Program-made: the position numbers and the translations under genes
Part shown: in pieces, positions 56,222 through 64,000 of the stretch
Numbering within the stretch: position 1 is the first letter of the stretch
How the letters are laid out: the number at the start of each line of letters is the position of its first letter
Assembly (NCBI RefSeq): GCF_003029735.1
Contig: NZ_KZ686270.1
Coordinates: forward strand, 124,001 to 188,000
Length of the DNA stretch: 64,000 nucleotides
Direction: 5' to 3'
Origin: Pedobacter yulinensis
Lineage (GTDB): Bacteria; Bacteroidota; Bacteroidia; Sphingobacteriales; Sphingobacteriaceae
Notes under the pieces: generated by a model
The model's input: only the letters and a program-made list of their open reading frames with translations
The model's database searches: none
Told to the model about the DNA's origin: nothing

Positions 56222-57004
56222 TTAAAAGTTTTTGATTTCAACACCTCCGAACAAGGCGAGTCCTTTGATGACAAGAATTTTAGAAGATGCTTCAGTAAAC
56301 GGAGCCATGCCACGCTTGTCGTCTACCCCGCCCATAATAGCCGTTATTTCAGATTTGACCTGCCAGCCTGATGGAACGACCAGTTTAACACCACCACAGA
56401 CCGCAACGATCTCGAGAACCACAACTCCCTGGATATCGGCCTGGCTCATATTGATGTCGCAGCCGCCGAAAACAGCCACCACTTCGCCGCCGCTAAACGA
56501 TTTACTGAATACTTTCTGGTGGCTGCCGCCAAAAATATTTACAGACTCGAGCACGTCCAGTGCGCTCTTTTCAGTCGCGGCTGCGGGCTGATCTAACGGC
56601 GTTTCGTATGCCTGCGCAGAAGGCACCTGGCTTAAGGGCTCAGGCTGAGGGCTGAACGGGGCTGCCGGCACCGTTTTCCTGGGTTTAAAGATCACATAGA
56701 GCCCCAGAATAATAAAGATCACAGCAACCGAATACCTGGACAGGTTGAACGCACCGTCAATGATGTGGTCTACAGTAAAAAAAGCGCCGATCAGGGTGGG
56801 CACCAACCAGCCGCCGAACCTGAACCTGTGTTTGTAACCGATTACAAGACCGATCAGCAGCAAGAACGTCGACCAGCTGAAGATCCAGCCGGGAATGTAT
56901 AGCCCCAGATTCCGTCCCAGGAAAAAAATACCCAGGCCAAGCAGCACGATTCCCCCGAAGGCGCGGCTTGACCGGTTGTTTTTACATGTATGTTGATTTT
57001 TCAT
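56222..57004 (-). CDS. LiaF-like membrane protein
   Basis: A 260-residue (ATG 57004) membrane protein. N-terminal membrane region (about 18-110; IVLLGLGIFFLG, LYIPGWIFSWSTFLLLIGLVIG, LVPTLIGAFFTV, YSVAVIFIILGLYVIFKP: about four spans), a linker with Pro/Gln, and a C-terminal beta-solenoid-like domain (about 165-258; FSGGEVVAVFGGCDINMSQADIQG, repeating GG/Cys-Gly blocks). This is the LiaF/DUF2154-type arrangement. In Firmicutes LiaF restrains the LiaSR kinase; here it heads an operon with a LytS/LytTR pair. The function is inferred. The frame extends to 57319, but the residues beyond the chosen start are implausible. Confidence 0.82.
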   Translation of the reverse strand: MKNQHTCKNNRSSRAFGGIVLLGLGIFFLGRNLGLYIPGWIFSWSTFLLLIGLVIGYKHRFRFGGWLVPTLIGAFFTVDHIIDGAFNLSRYSVAVIFIILGLYVIFKPRKTVPAAPFSPQPEPLSQVPSAQAYETPLDQPAAATEKSALDVLESVNIFGGSHQKVFSKSFSGGEVVAVFGGCDINMSQADIQGVVVLEIVAVCGGVKLVVPSGWQVKSEITAIMGGVDDKRGMAPFTEASSKILVIKGLALFGGVEIKNF

Positions 57005-57019
57005 CGTTTCAATTTTGAC

Positions 57020-57027
57020 CAAAGGTA
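57020..57027 (-). promoter_or_regulatory. -7 box (TACCTTTG) of the LiaF-like operon
   Basis: TACCTTTG on the minus strand, 15 nt before the ATG at 57004. Confidence 0.5.
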
Positions 57028-57093
57028 TTATTGCCCGCCCCGCCCGCATATGGCCAGGCCATGTTCGAACGAAAAAAACCGGTAAACAACGGC

Positions 57094-57126
57094 TTTCGGC
57101 CGGTGAATTTTTATTCCTTAACTTTG
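57094..57126 (+). promoter_or_regulatory. Promoter of the ChaN-like gene
   Basis: TTTC (57094-57097, near TTTG) and TAACTTTG (57119-57126), 21-bp spacer. The ATG at 57131 is 4 nt after the -7 box. Confidence 0.5.
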
Positions 57127-57130
57127 AGTA

Positions 57131-58000
57131 ATGAGATTCATTATACTGGCCTTCTTTTTTGCATGCGGCCTGACGCTCCGGGCGCAGGTGGCTCCCGGGC
57201 AATACAAGATTTATGATACCCGCCGGGCCAGGGTGGTTGATATGGCCCAGCTGCTGAAAAACGTACAGACTGCCGATGTTGTTTTTTTTGGCGAAGAACA
57301 TCACGATTCCATTGGGCACCTGCTGGAGCAGCAGTTGTTTGCCGGCCTGGCGGCCAAATGGCCGCGCACGGCTTTGTCAATGGAAATGTTTCATACTGAT
57401 GCGCAGGTTGTCATGGACGAATACCTGCTGGGTCTGATCAGCGAGAAAAACTTCCAGCGAGATGCGCGCGTCTGGAGCAACTATACAGACTACCGCCCCA
57501 TGATCGAGTTTGCGAAGATCAGCAAGCTGCCTGTACTGGCCGCGAACACGCCCACACGTTACTCGAACGCAGTGACCATGCGCGGCCTGGGGGCACTTGA
57601 AGGTTTTCCGGGGAAATCGCGGGAACTCCTCCCTCCGCTGCCAATCGACACGGCCAGGGGCCCATATTACGAGAAGTTTCAGGCAGAATTGGGCGGCCAC
57701 GGCATGGGGAGCATGAAAGTTTACCAGACACAAAACCTCTGGGACAGCTCAATGGCCTGGTCTGTCGCTGGTTTCCTGAAAAAAAATCCAGGCTATAAGG
57801 TGCTGCACCTGAACGGGCGGTTTCACAGCGATCAGCAACTGGGCGTGTTTGCCAGGCTGCTTGCCTATGCCCCGAGGCTCAAATTGCTGAATATTTCCTG
57901 TTTTGCCGCTGCCGATTTTGAACAGCCAGACTGGAAGAAATATGCAGCACTTGCAGACTTCGTGATCTTAACAGACCCTGCTGCCAAAAAATCTTTCTAA
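57131..58000 (+). CDS. ChaN-family heme-binding-like protein
   Basis: A 289-residue exported protein of the ChaN/Tiki (haem_bd_uptake) superfamily. Signal peptide 1-18. Motifs: VVFFGEEHHDSIGHLLEQQ (about 50-68; HH pair) and ALSMEMFHTDAQVVMDEYL (about 82-100). Bacterial ChaN binds heme as a dimer; some relatives are metalloproteases. Whether this copy binds heme is inferred. It is transcribed divergently from the LiaF-like operon with a leaderless-type promoter. Confidence 0.85.
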   Translation: MRFIILAFFFACGLTLRAQVAPGQYKIYDTRRARVVDMAQLLKNVQTADVVFFGEEHHDSIGHLLEQQLFAGLAAKWPRTALSMEMFHTDAQVVMDEYLLGLISEKNFQRDARVWSNYTDYRPMIEFAKISKLPVLAANTPTRYSNAVTMRGLGALEGFPGKSRELLPPLPIDTARGPYYEKFQAELGGHGMGSMKVYQTQNLWDSSMAWSVAGFLKKNPGYKVLHLNGRFHSDQQLGVFARLLAYAPRLKLLNISCFAAADFEQPDWKKYAALADFVILTDPAAKKSF

Positions 58001-58042
58001 AGCGCAGCGCAATTCCGGGCGCCTGCTGCCTGTTATCGCGCA

Positions 58043-58076
58043 CAAAAAAGGGATGCCCGGTTGGTCCGGCATCCCT
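58043..58076 (-). terminator. Terminator of glgC
   Basis: GGGATGCC (58050-58057) pairs with GGCATCCC (58068-58075), extended with one bulge; followed on the minus strand by a T-run (plus-strand AAAAAA at 58044-58049). Confidence 0.85.
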
Positions 58077-58098
58077 CGGTATCTTGTTTTTTAAAAGC

Positions 58099-59367
58099 TT
58101 AAATAACCGTTCCGCTTGGAATCAGCGCTCCTTTTTTAACCACAACGATGCCATCCTTAACGGCGTAGAGGCCAAAGTCGCCATCTTCCAGGTGCGCACC
58201 GCCGCTGATGCTTACATCATTGCCGATTCGGCAGTTTTTATCTACAATGGCATTCTGAATGTAACAGCGGTCGCCAATGCCGATCAATGGTTTTTCGGCG
58301 TCGATGTCCTGTTGAATTTCTTCAAGGGTCTGGTAACGGTCACTGCCCATGATGTACGCGTTCATGATGGTTGTTTCGCTTCCGATACGCGACCGGATAC
58401 CCAGGACCGCATGCTCAACTTTCGAAGCATGAATGATACAGCCTTCGGCAATCACAGTTTTGACCAGGGTCGTTCCCGAAATTTTCGAGGGTGGCAGCAT
58501 TCTGCCGCGCGTAAAAATAGTGTGGGTACTGTCAAACAGGTTAAACTTAGGAATGGCGTCGGTGAGCCCGAGGTTGGCCTCAAAGAACGACGAGATGTTA
58601 CCGATATCGGTCCAGTAACCTTCGTACTGGAAGCTCAGCACCCGGTTTGACCGGATGGCCCTTGGCAGGATCTCTTTGCCAAAATCTTTTTCTTCGGGAT
58701 TTTCGTCCAGTATTTTGATCAGGAAGTCGCGGTTAAAGACGTAAATACCCATCGAGGCGAGGAAATCACGTCCCTCTTCATGCATGGTCTCGCCGGTATC
58801 AGAAACCCAATCTTCGAGCCCGGTTTTAGGTTTTTCGATGAACGAGGTGATCATCTGCGACTCATCGGCTTTCAGGATACCAAAATCTGTGGCATCTTTT
58901 GCAGTAACAGGGATTGTGGCAATGGTGATTTCGGCCGAAGCGGCGATGTGCGCATCGATCATCGTCTGAAAGTCCATCTGGTACAGTTGGTCGCCCGAGA
59001 GGATCAGGATGTAGTCAAACTCGTGGTTCACGATGTGGTGCATACACTGCCTGACCGCATCTGCCGTCCCCTGGAACCAGGCTGCGTTTTCCACGGTTTG
59101 CTCAGCTGCGAGAATATCGACAAATGCTGTACTGAAGTGGCTGAAGTGATAGGTGTTTTTAATGTGTTTGTTCAGCGATGCAGAATTAAACTGGGTCAGC
59201 ACGAACATGCGGTGTATACCCGAGTTCAGGCAGTTGGAGATCGGGATATCTACCAGGCGGTATTTACCTGCAATGGGAACGGCCGGCTTGGAGCGCGTTT
59301 GGGTAAGCGGGGATAGTCGGGATCCCTGGCCACCGCCAAGAATTACACCCAGAACTTTATCTGTCAT
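58099..59367 (-). CDS. glgC: Glucose-1-phosphate adenylyltransferase
   Basis: A 422-residue ADP-glucose pyrophosphorylase, the first step of glycogen synthesis. Motifs: LGVILGGGQGSRLSPLTQTRSKPAVPI (about 6-32), VDIPISNCLNSGI and FIEKPKTG (about 196). A left-handed beta-helix C-terminus follows (about 290-422). It is 6 nt after glgA; the two form an operon. Confidence 0.97.
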   Translation of the reverse strand: MTDKVLGVILGGGQGSRLSPLTQTRSKPAVPIAGKYRLVDIPISNCLNSGIHRMFVLTQFNSASLNKHIKNTYHFSHFSTAFVDILAAEQTVENAAWFQGTADAVRQCMHHIVNHEFDYILILSGDQLYQMDFQTMIDAHIAASAEITIATIPVTAKDATDFGILKADESQMITSFIEKPKTGLEDWVSDTGETMHEEGRDFLASMGIYVFNRDFLIKILDENPEEKDFGKEILPRAIRSNRVLSFQYEGYWTDIGNISSFFEANLGLTDAIPKFNLFDSTHTIFTRGRMLPPSKISGTTLVKTVIAEGCIIHASKVEHAVLGIRSRIGSETTIMNAYIMGSDRYQTLEEIQQDIDAEKPLIGIGDRCYIQNAIVDKNCRIGNDVSISGGAHLEDGDFGLYAVKDGIVVVKKGALIPSGTVI

Positions 59368-59373
59368 CGTATT

Positions 59374-60783
59374 TTATTTTATATCGTATAAATCTATATA
59401 ATCCTGAGCAGCACGGTCCCAGGAATGGTCAAGCTGCATCATGTATTTGCGCACCTGCTTAAACAGCTTTTTGTTATCATACAGCTCGCGCGCCCGCTGA
59501 ATGGCCCGCTCTACATCCCAGGCACTCGTTTGGTCATGACAAATGCCGAAGCCGTTATCGCCTATATCGATCACAGTATCTTTCAGGCCGCCTATTCGGC
59601 GTACCACCGGAACAGTTCCGTACCGAAGCGCGTACATCTGGTTCAGGCCGCAGGGCTCTACCCGCGAGGGCATGAGCAGGAAATCTGCACCTGCATACAT
59701 CTGGTGCGACAACTGCTCATTGTACCCGATATAAGTGTTGTATATGCCCGGAAACAAGTTCTTCAGTTCTGAAAGGCGGTGTTCCGTATCCCCGTTGCCC
59801 GATCCAAGCACCAGCACGCTGATCTTTCGTTCACTTTGCTGAATGGCGTTGTAGAAAATCTCAGGCAGCAGGTCTGCGCCTTTTTCTTCAACCAGCCTGC
59901 CGACAAAAACGAACAACGGATGATCAGGGTTTAGTTCAAAAACACGGCAAAGGGCCTCTTTGTTTAAGCGCTTGCCTGATTCTACTGTGCGGTGCGCGTA
60001 TTTTTTAACCAGCATGGGGTCTGTCTGCGGGTCCCAGACCTCGTTGTCGATCCCGTTGAGGATGCCATGCGATTTCCCACGCTCGGCGCGCAGCAAACTT
60101 TCAAGACCACGGGCTCCGTGTCCCAGTTCATCCAGGTAGCTGGGCGAAACTGTAGTGACACGCCAGGCACACTTGATGGCCGAAGCCAGCGGATTAATAT
60201 CGCCATCCCAGTCCAGTTCTCCCGCTTTCCAGGAGTCGAAGGGCGGCATATAATGCAATTTATTGTAGCCAAACTGCCCCTGGTATTGTGCGTTGTGAAT
60301 GGTCAGCACTGTTGGGACCTGTGACAATTGCCTGTATTTAAAACAATGGGCCGTCATGAATGGAACCAGGCCTGCATGGTGGTCGTGGCAGTGCAGCACA
60401 TCGGGCCGGTGCTCCCACTGAACGATCCAGTCAAGAACCGCTATCTGAAATGCGAAAAAGCGTTCGGTATCATCTGCATACCCGTAAATACCCTCACGGT
60501 CAAGCAGGCCGCTGATATGAACCAGGAATAAATCGAAACCCAGTTTATTTGATCTTTCGTGGAGTACCCGAAACGGGTAATCGTTGCGACCCAGGCGTAC
60601 CCAAGACTCATAGACAACATCAAATTCATTCTCCTGTACAAAGCGGGTCTGGTAAGCAGGCATGACAACTTTGGCAAAATGCCCCAGCCGGCACTGGTAT
60701 TTGGGTAAGGCGCCAACCACATCGGCGAGACCGCCAACCTTTGCTACCGGGTAGCATTCGGCACTTACATGTATAATTTCCAT
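59374..60783 (-). CDS. glgA: Glycogen synthase (ADP-glucose)
   Basis: A 469-residue GT5 glycogen synthase. ADP-glucose site KVGGLADVVG (about 15-24), and MPSRVEPCGLNQMYALRYGTVPVVR (about 372-396) is the C-terminal conserved segment (EPCGL). Normal length. First gene of glgA-glgC. No obvious -7 box in the 172 nt before it, which also hold the SUMT terminator. Confidence 0.97.
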   Translation of the reverse strand: MEIIHVSAECYPVAKVGGLADVVGALPKYQCRLGHFAKVVMPAYQTRFVQENEFDVVYESWVRLGRNDYPFRVLHERSNKLGFDLFLVHISGLLDREGIYGYADDTERFFAFQIAVLDWIVQWEHRPDVLHCHDHHAGLVPFMTAHCFKYRQLSQVPTVLTIHNAQYQGQFGYNKLHYMPPFDSWKAGELDWDGDINPLASAIKCAWRVTTVSPSYLDELGHGARGLESLLRAERGKSHGILNGIDNEVWDPQTDPMLVKKYAHRTVESGKRLNKEALCRVFELNPDHPLFVFVGRLVEEKGADLLPEIFYNAIQQSERKISVLVLGSGNGDTEHRLSELKNLFPGIYNTYIGYNEQLSHQMYAGADFLLMPSRVEPCGLNQMYALRYGTVPVVRRIGGLKDTVIDIGDNGFGICHDQTSAWDVERAIQRARELYDNKKLFKQVRKYMMQLDHSWDRAAQDYIDLYDIK

Positions 60784-60873
60784 TCAATTTCAGGTGTAGA
60801 TAATGGCGTCAAGTTACTAATAGTTTTATGCTTTCCAAACAACGCCCGGGGCGGTTCAGTTTCAGAACCGGGC

Positions 60874-60903
60874 ATAAAAAAACCAGGCAATTTGCGCCTG
60901 GTT
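60874..60903 (-). terminator. Terminator of the SUMT gene
   Basis: AACCAGGC (60881-60888) pairs with GCCTGGTT (60896-60903), and a T-run follows on the minus strand (plus-strand A residues at 60876-60882). Confidence 0.85.
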
Positions 60904-60955
60904 CATTTTATAAAAACAAATATTGAATCAAATGACAAACAGTGATGCCGCCCGG

Positions 60956-61762
60956 TTAGTAGGCCCCTTCGTTGGCGATCAGCTCATAAAAATCGCGAAT
61001 GGGCTGAAACTGAGGATGCAGGGAAACGACTGCGCCAAACACGAGCAAGGCAGGCGCCGCGATTTTCTTCTCTTCGACCAGTTCGGCAATGGTGTCTGCT
61101 ACACCTACCACCACCCGCTCGGCTGGTGTGGAACCATTTTCGATCACAGCAACAGGCAGCCGGTTTTTGCCATGTGACTGAAATACCGCAGCAATTTCCG
61201 CTACCCTGTCCAGACCATTCAGTACGACAACGGTCGCATCGCTTGCGGCCGCTTTCCTGAGATCGGCCGAAAGGTTGCCCCGGGCATCACTGCCGCTCAC
61301 CGCCCAGAAGCTTTCGCTCAGTCCCTTATGGATCATCGGGATCTTTTGCAGGCTTGGAGCACCGGTGGCGCTGGATATGCCGGGGATGATCTCTGAAGGG
61401 ATGCTGTATGATTCGGCGAAGTCGATTTCTTCGTAACCCCTTGCAAAAAAGAACGGGTCTCCGCTTTTTAACCTGACCACATGCCCGAAATTCAGGGCAT
61501 AGTCGATAATCAGTTTATTGACCGATTTTTGTGAAAACGCCTCGTCATCGGTCGGCTTGCCGATGAATACTTTCACGGCCGATTCCGGCGCATAATTCAG
61601 CAGCGCTTCGTTAACCAGCGCGTCGTACAAGACAACGTCGGCGGTGTTCAATGCCCTCATTCCTTTAATGGTCAGCAGGTCGGGATCGCCCGGGCCGGCG
61701 CCGATCAATGTAATGCGGGGCGTTATCTCTCCTTTTTGTATGCGGTCTGTTACCAGTTTCAT
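60956..61762 (-). CDS. cobA: Uroporphyrinogen-III C-methyltransferase
   Basis: A 268-residue (ATG 61762) SUMT, which adds two methyl groups to uroporphyrinogen III to give precorrin-2, the branch point to siroheme or cobalamin. Motif TLIGAGPGDPDLLTIKGMRAL (about 17-37) and LKSGDPFFFARGYEEI (about 99) with GISSATGAPSLQ. The frame extends to 61840 but those residues are unlike the family. No cys, nir or cob genes are adjacent. The promoter carries the TCTATAGA motif shared with the TonB receptor at 3784-6681. Confidence 0.93.
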   Translation of the reverse strand: MKLVTDRIQKGEITPRITLIGAGPGDPDLLTIKGMRALNTADVVLYDALVNEALLNYAPESAVKVFIGKPTDDEAFSQKSVNKLIIDYALNFGHVVRLKSGDPFFFARGYEEIDFAESYSIPSEIIPGISSATGAPSLQKIPMIHKGLSESFWAVSGSDARGNLSADLRKAAASDATVVVLNGLDRVAEIAAVFQSHGKNRLPVAVIENGSTPAERVVVGVADTIAELVEEKKIAAPALLVFGAVVSLHPQFQPIRDFYELIANEGAY

Positions 61763-61797
61763 AGTTTTTTCCTTTCGCTCGTTTAACGTCAACAACA

Positions 61798-61805
61798 CAA
61801 ATATA
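61798..61805 (-). promoter_or_regulatory. -7 box (TATATTTG) of the SUMT gene
   Basis: TATATTTG on the minus strand, 35 nt before the ATG at 61762; the TCTATAGA site begins 5 bp upstream. Confidence 0.55.
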
Positions 61806-61822
61806 TAAAGTCTATAGAATAA
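61802..61822 (-). promoter_or_regulatory. Shared TCTATAGA operator upstream of SUMT
   Basis: TATATAAA, G, TCTATAGA, then ATAA. It matches 6773-6793 at 19 of 21 positions, with the same orientation to its gene. It overlaps the spacer and the -7 box, as a repressor site would. Confidence 0.6.
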
Positions 61823-62126
61823 ATAGAAATTTATTTTCAATCTGTATTCTTTTGGCTACGGGCCGGTCAGTTTGTCTGCTTAAATATGCACATCTGTATA
61901 GGAATCAGTTCATTGTGATGGTTACAATTCACAAAATCTCATGAAAGTTTTCCACAGCGCCTGGCAAAAATCTGCGTTTACGCTCGCAGGAACTAATTGT
62001 GTCCAGAAAAACGGTCGCTAGAAAGAGATCGGCTTCAACAATAACGGCAAACTGTTTGACGTTGAATAATCGCTGCACCCCGGGTGCGCGAGTCCTTATT
62101 TATTTACTTATATTAAACCAAAAGTT
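61823..62126. other. Intergenic region before tssD
   Basis: About 300 nt with no open frame of note. It contains one TTTTCCACA (61948-61956), a single near-DnaA box, and no other structure I can name. The tssD promoter is not evident as a clear TAnnTTTG box. Confidence 0.4.
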
Positions 62127-62522
62127 ATGGCTTTCAAAGCAAGATTAAACTTTTCGGGCAAGGAGTACGATGTGCTCCATTGTGCCTACTCCCTCAACCG
62201 CGACGTTGACGCCAAGGGCAGACCCTCTTCGGGCGTATACGGCGGAACAATCGATGTCGAAATCGAATCTACTGAAGACACCTCTATTATCGAGGCGATG
62301 GTCAACAATCAGTACAAACCCATTCAAGGTACCCTGCTCATCAAAAAGACAGAGGAAGACGCCAAGATGAAGGAACTCAATTTTCAGGACGGCTACATCG
62401 TGAAGTATGCCGAAGGAATTAACATCGTGGGCGATCATCCCATGACCCTGAAGTTCCAGATCTCAGCGCGCTCACTGAAACTGGGCAATGCCGAACATGT
62501 AAACGACTGGCCAAAAGCTTAA
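62127..62522 (+). CDS. tssD: Type VI secretion tube protein TssD (Hcp), copy 1
   Basis: A 131-residue protein of the Bacteroidota T6SSiii TssD (Hcp-like) family, which stacks as hexameric rings to form the secretion tube. The signature is SLNRDVDAKGRPSSGVYGGTI (positions 22-42), followed by ESTEDTS, MVNNQYKP, EEDAKMKEL and the C-terminal LKLGNAEH with NDWPKA. It has no signal peptide. It is followed 65 nt later by a paralogue of identical length (about 70% identity, by eye). No other tss or vgrG-like gene is in the window. Confidence 0.9.
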   Translation: MAFKARLNFSGKEYDVLHCAYSLNRDVDAKGRPSSGVYGGTIDVEIESTEDTSIIEAMVNNQYKPIQGTLLIKKTEEDAKMKELNFQDGYIVKYAEGINIVGDHPMTLKFQISARSLKLGNAEHVNDWPKA

Positions 62523-62587
62523 CACAAGCGTTTACAAGAATTAACTGATTGCAGCACCGCTGCCTTACCTATTTAATATTTATCATC

Positions 62588-62983
62588 ATGGCTTTTAAAA
62601 CCAGATTGACCCTCGGGTCTAAAGAATTCGACGTATTACAATGTAATTTTTCCCTTAACCGCGACGTAGATGCCAAAGGCCGCCCTTCATCAGGCGTGTA
62701 TGGCGGTACCATCCACATTGAAGTGGAGTCTACCGAAGACACATCGGTCATCGAGTCAATGGTTAATAACCAATATAAACCGCTTTCTGGCACAATCGTT
62801 TTCAAAAAAGGAGACGAAGACGCTAAAATGAAAGAGCTTACATTCGAAGACGGATACATTATTCAATACAATGAAGGTATTGCCGTAAACGACAATACAC
62901 CCATGACGCTTAGCTTCGTGGTTTCTGCCAGGAAATTGAAACTCGGTAACGCCGAGCACGAAAACGACTGGCCCAAAGCTTAA
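62588..62983 (+). CDS. tssD: Type VI secretion tube protein TssD (Hcp), copy 2
   Basis: A 131-residue paralogue of the preceding gene, differing at about 37 positions, mostly on strand faces (for example KHCAY versus QCNF near residue 18, and NIVGDHP versus AVNDNTP near 98). The shared core SLNRDVDAKGRPSSGVYGG is identical. The frame extends to 62549, but the ATG at 62588 aligns with copy 1. It is followed by a strong terminator at 63018-63050, so the two make a complete operon. Different loops could favour different effectors or heteromeric rings (inference). Confidence 0.9.
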   Translation: MAFKTRLTLGSKEFDVLQCNFSLNRDVDAKGRPSSGVYGGTIHIEVESTEDTSVIESMVNNQYKPLSGTIVFKKGDEDAKMKELTFEDGYIIQYNEGIAVNDNTPMTLSFVVSARKLKLGNAEHENDWPKA

Positions 62984-63253
62984 GCACCGCACCCTACTAA
63001 AACCTATTGAAAACATAAACAGGCGGAACGTTGTTCCGCCTGTTTTTTTGCGCGCCTAAGGCGGTCCTTAAAAGAATATTGGGCGTGGCCGGTACAGGCG
63101 GCTCAACCTGGCCGGCCGCTACCATGTGCGGTATCCCGGCTCAGGCCGATTAACACAAGCCGTGCTCCGGCATGATCAGCAAGCCCTACCGCCCAAGGCG
63201 TTAGCAAGCGGGTTTCTCACCAGAGAAACCCTGCATACCGCCGATTGGGACCG
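62984..63253. other. Intergenic region with hairpins
   Basis: 270 nt between tssD copy 2 and the symporter. It holds the operon terminator, and a second perfect hairpin at 63210-63231 (GGGTTTCTC/GAGAAACCC, loop ACCA) without a T-run. No gene seen. Confidence 0.45.
63018..63050 (+). terminator. Terminator of the tssD pair
   Basis: AACAGGCGGAAC (63018-63029) pairs perfectly with GTTCCGCCTGTT (63033-63044), 3-nt loop, followed by a T-run. Confidence 0.92.
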
Positions 63254-64000
63254 CTAGCTAACAGCAGATCCTTCTGCTTTATCGCCATGTAAAAACAGCC
63301 TGATCGCCAGCGCGAAAAGTATCACCGCAAGCGCTCCGATCACATTCAGCCAAAGAAAAGATACCACATCAAAGAGCCAAACGCCCACAACGAGCAATTC
63401 AGCCAGCACGGCAGCGCCGAAGACTGAGGTGCCATTGATGCGCTTCATGTAAAATGCGACCAGGAAAATTCCGAGTATCGGCCCGTAAAAAAGCGACCCG
63501 AGGATGTTTACTGCTTCAATCAGGGAACCCATTTGCGTTGCAAACATGGCCACCCCGATCGAGAACAGGCCCCAGAAAAGTGTATGGAGCCGCCCGTGCA
63601 GCAATTCCTGCTCCTGGCTGAGCGCAGCACCTTTGTTACCGGGATAGTGAATGTCTTTCAGCGAACAGGAGGCCAGAGAATTGAGCGCAGCGGAGATCGA
63701 GCCCCATGAGGCCAGGAAGATGATGGCGAACAGCAACCCGATCATGCCCACAGGCAAGTTGTTTTTTACAAAATAAAGGAAGATGTAGTTTGTGTCTGTG
63801 GTATCTGCGCTGACCTTTTTATCGTTGATGGCCGTTTCCACCTCTTTGCGGAGGTTCTGAAGTTGCTGCTGCGCCTCCCGGTAGCCTACCACTACCAGCT
63901 GCTGCTCGGGGTTGCCGGCATGGCGTTTTGCCAGCAGCATCCGCGATCTTTTCTGAAACTCTTCTTCTAAAGCATTATGCCGCTTTTCGAATGCCTGCGC
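63254..64000 (-). CDS. Sodium:solute symporter, C-terminal part (cut by window edge)
   Basis: The last 248 residues of a sodium:solute symporter (SSS family); the frame is open to the window edge, so the N-terminus is outside. Membrane spans appear at LPVGMIGLLFAIIFLASWGS, LFWGLFSIGVAMF, ILGSLFYGPILGIFLVAFY, VFGAAVLAELLVVGVWLF and LWLNVIGALAVILFALAI. The cytoplasmic or periplasmic stretch before them (about 60-70 residues in this part, rich in Glu, Lys and Gln) is a charged insertion with coiled-coil character (EEEFQKRSR, then LQNLRKEVETAIND). Substrate unknown (sialic acid, sugar or amino acid carriers exist in this family). Confidence 0.85.
   Translation of the reverse strand, partial: AQAFEKRHNALEEEFQKRSRMLLAKRHAGNPEQQLVVVGYREAQQQLQNLRKEVETAINDKKVSADTTDTNYIFLYFVKNNLPVGMIGLLFAIIFLASWGSISAALNSLASCSLKDIHYPGNKGAALSQEQELLHGRLHTLFWGLFSIGVAMFATQMGSLIEAVNILGSLFYGPILGIFLVAFYMKRINGTSVFGAAVLAELLVVGVWLFDVVSFLWLNVIGALAVILFALAIRLFLHGDKAEGSAVS

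Noticed and set aside
61948..61956. Single TTTTCCACA, close to a DnaA box
   Set aside because: One imperfect box, no cluster of boxes, and no dnaA, dnaN or AT-rich unwinding element nearby; not an origin.
63210..63231. Perfect 9-bp hairpin GGGTTTCTC/GAGAAACCC
   Set aside because: No T-run on either side and not next to a gene end; left as a plain inverted repeat.

Overview
The window is a stretch of chromosome from a member of the Bacteroidota, probably Sphingobacteriales or Chitinophagales. The reasons are: two TonB-dependent receptors with CarboxypepD_reg-like N-terminal domains, two LytS/LytTR-type two-component pairs (one with a periplasmic propeller sensor), the alternative GlmU-like enzyme, a C-terminally extended LysS, Bacteroidota-type TssD (Hcp) proteins, and promoters of the TAnnTTTG (-7) class instead of sigma70 -10 boxes. 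Coding density is high, most genes are housekeeping, and I see no transposase, integrase, CRISPR array, tRNA or rRNA.

Layout. 1-6.7 kb: an M1-like exported peptidase, a DUF3298 lipoprotein, a GreA-like protein with a nitroreductase, and a large TonB-dependent receptor. 6.9-18 kb: guaB, a metallophosphoesterase-PQQ-propeller fusion, two coupled DUF3857 transglutaminase-like proteins, an M16 peptidase pair, and mqnC (futalosine route to menaquinone). 18-24 kb: two exported ferritin-like proteins divergent from a LytTR regulator and a propeller histidine kinase. 24-31 kb: scpB, an Asp-rich small protein, an acyltransferase-like protein, an XRE regulator, mpl, prmA-tpiA-glmU-like, and L31. 31-40 kb: mce, iscS-iscU-iscA, acyl-CoA ligase, lysS, small proteins, and ung. 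40-46 kb: an Lrp regulator, mntR-mntH (an Nramp-UspA fusion), a second TonB receptor convergent with it, and smpB. 46-54 kb: pcm, an outer-membrane barrel, priA, DUF423, a membrane-anchored unknown, tsaB, yidD, rnpA and rpmH. 54-58 kb: an envelope-stress-like operon (LiaF-like membrane protein, DUF4288, LytS kinase, LytTR regulator) and a ChaN-like protein. 58-64 kb: glgA-glgC, an SUMT, two tandem TssD tube proteins and a truncated sodium:solute symporter.

The most informative regulatory signals are short DNA motifs. Upstream of mntR and upstream of the second TonB receptor there is the same array of three half-sites, TTTAG/CTAAA, spaced exactly 11 bp apart. This joins an outer-membrane receptor, an inner-membrane metal transporter and their likely regulator into one metal regulon. 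Upstream of the first TonB receptor and upstream of the SUMT gene, about 55 kb apart, there is a shared 21-bp motif centred on TCTATAGA, probably the operator of a sulfur/siroheme regulon. At least eight genes have a TAnnTTTG box ending only 4-7 nt before the start codon, which predicts leaderless transcripts.

No wholly new defence or mobile system is evident. The best candidates for new biology are the metal regulon with its Nramp-UspA fusion, the orphan TssD pair, the exported ferritin-like pair facing a giant sensor kinase, and the LiaF-like/DUF4288/LytS/LytTR operon.
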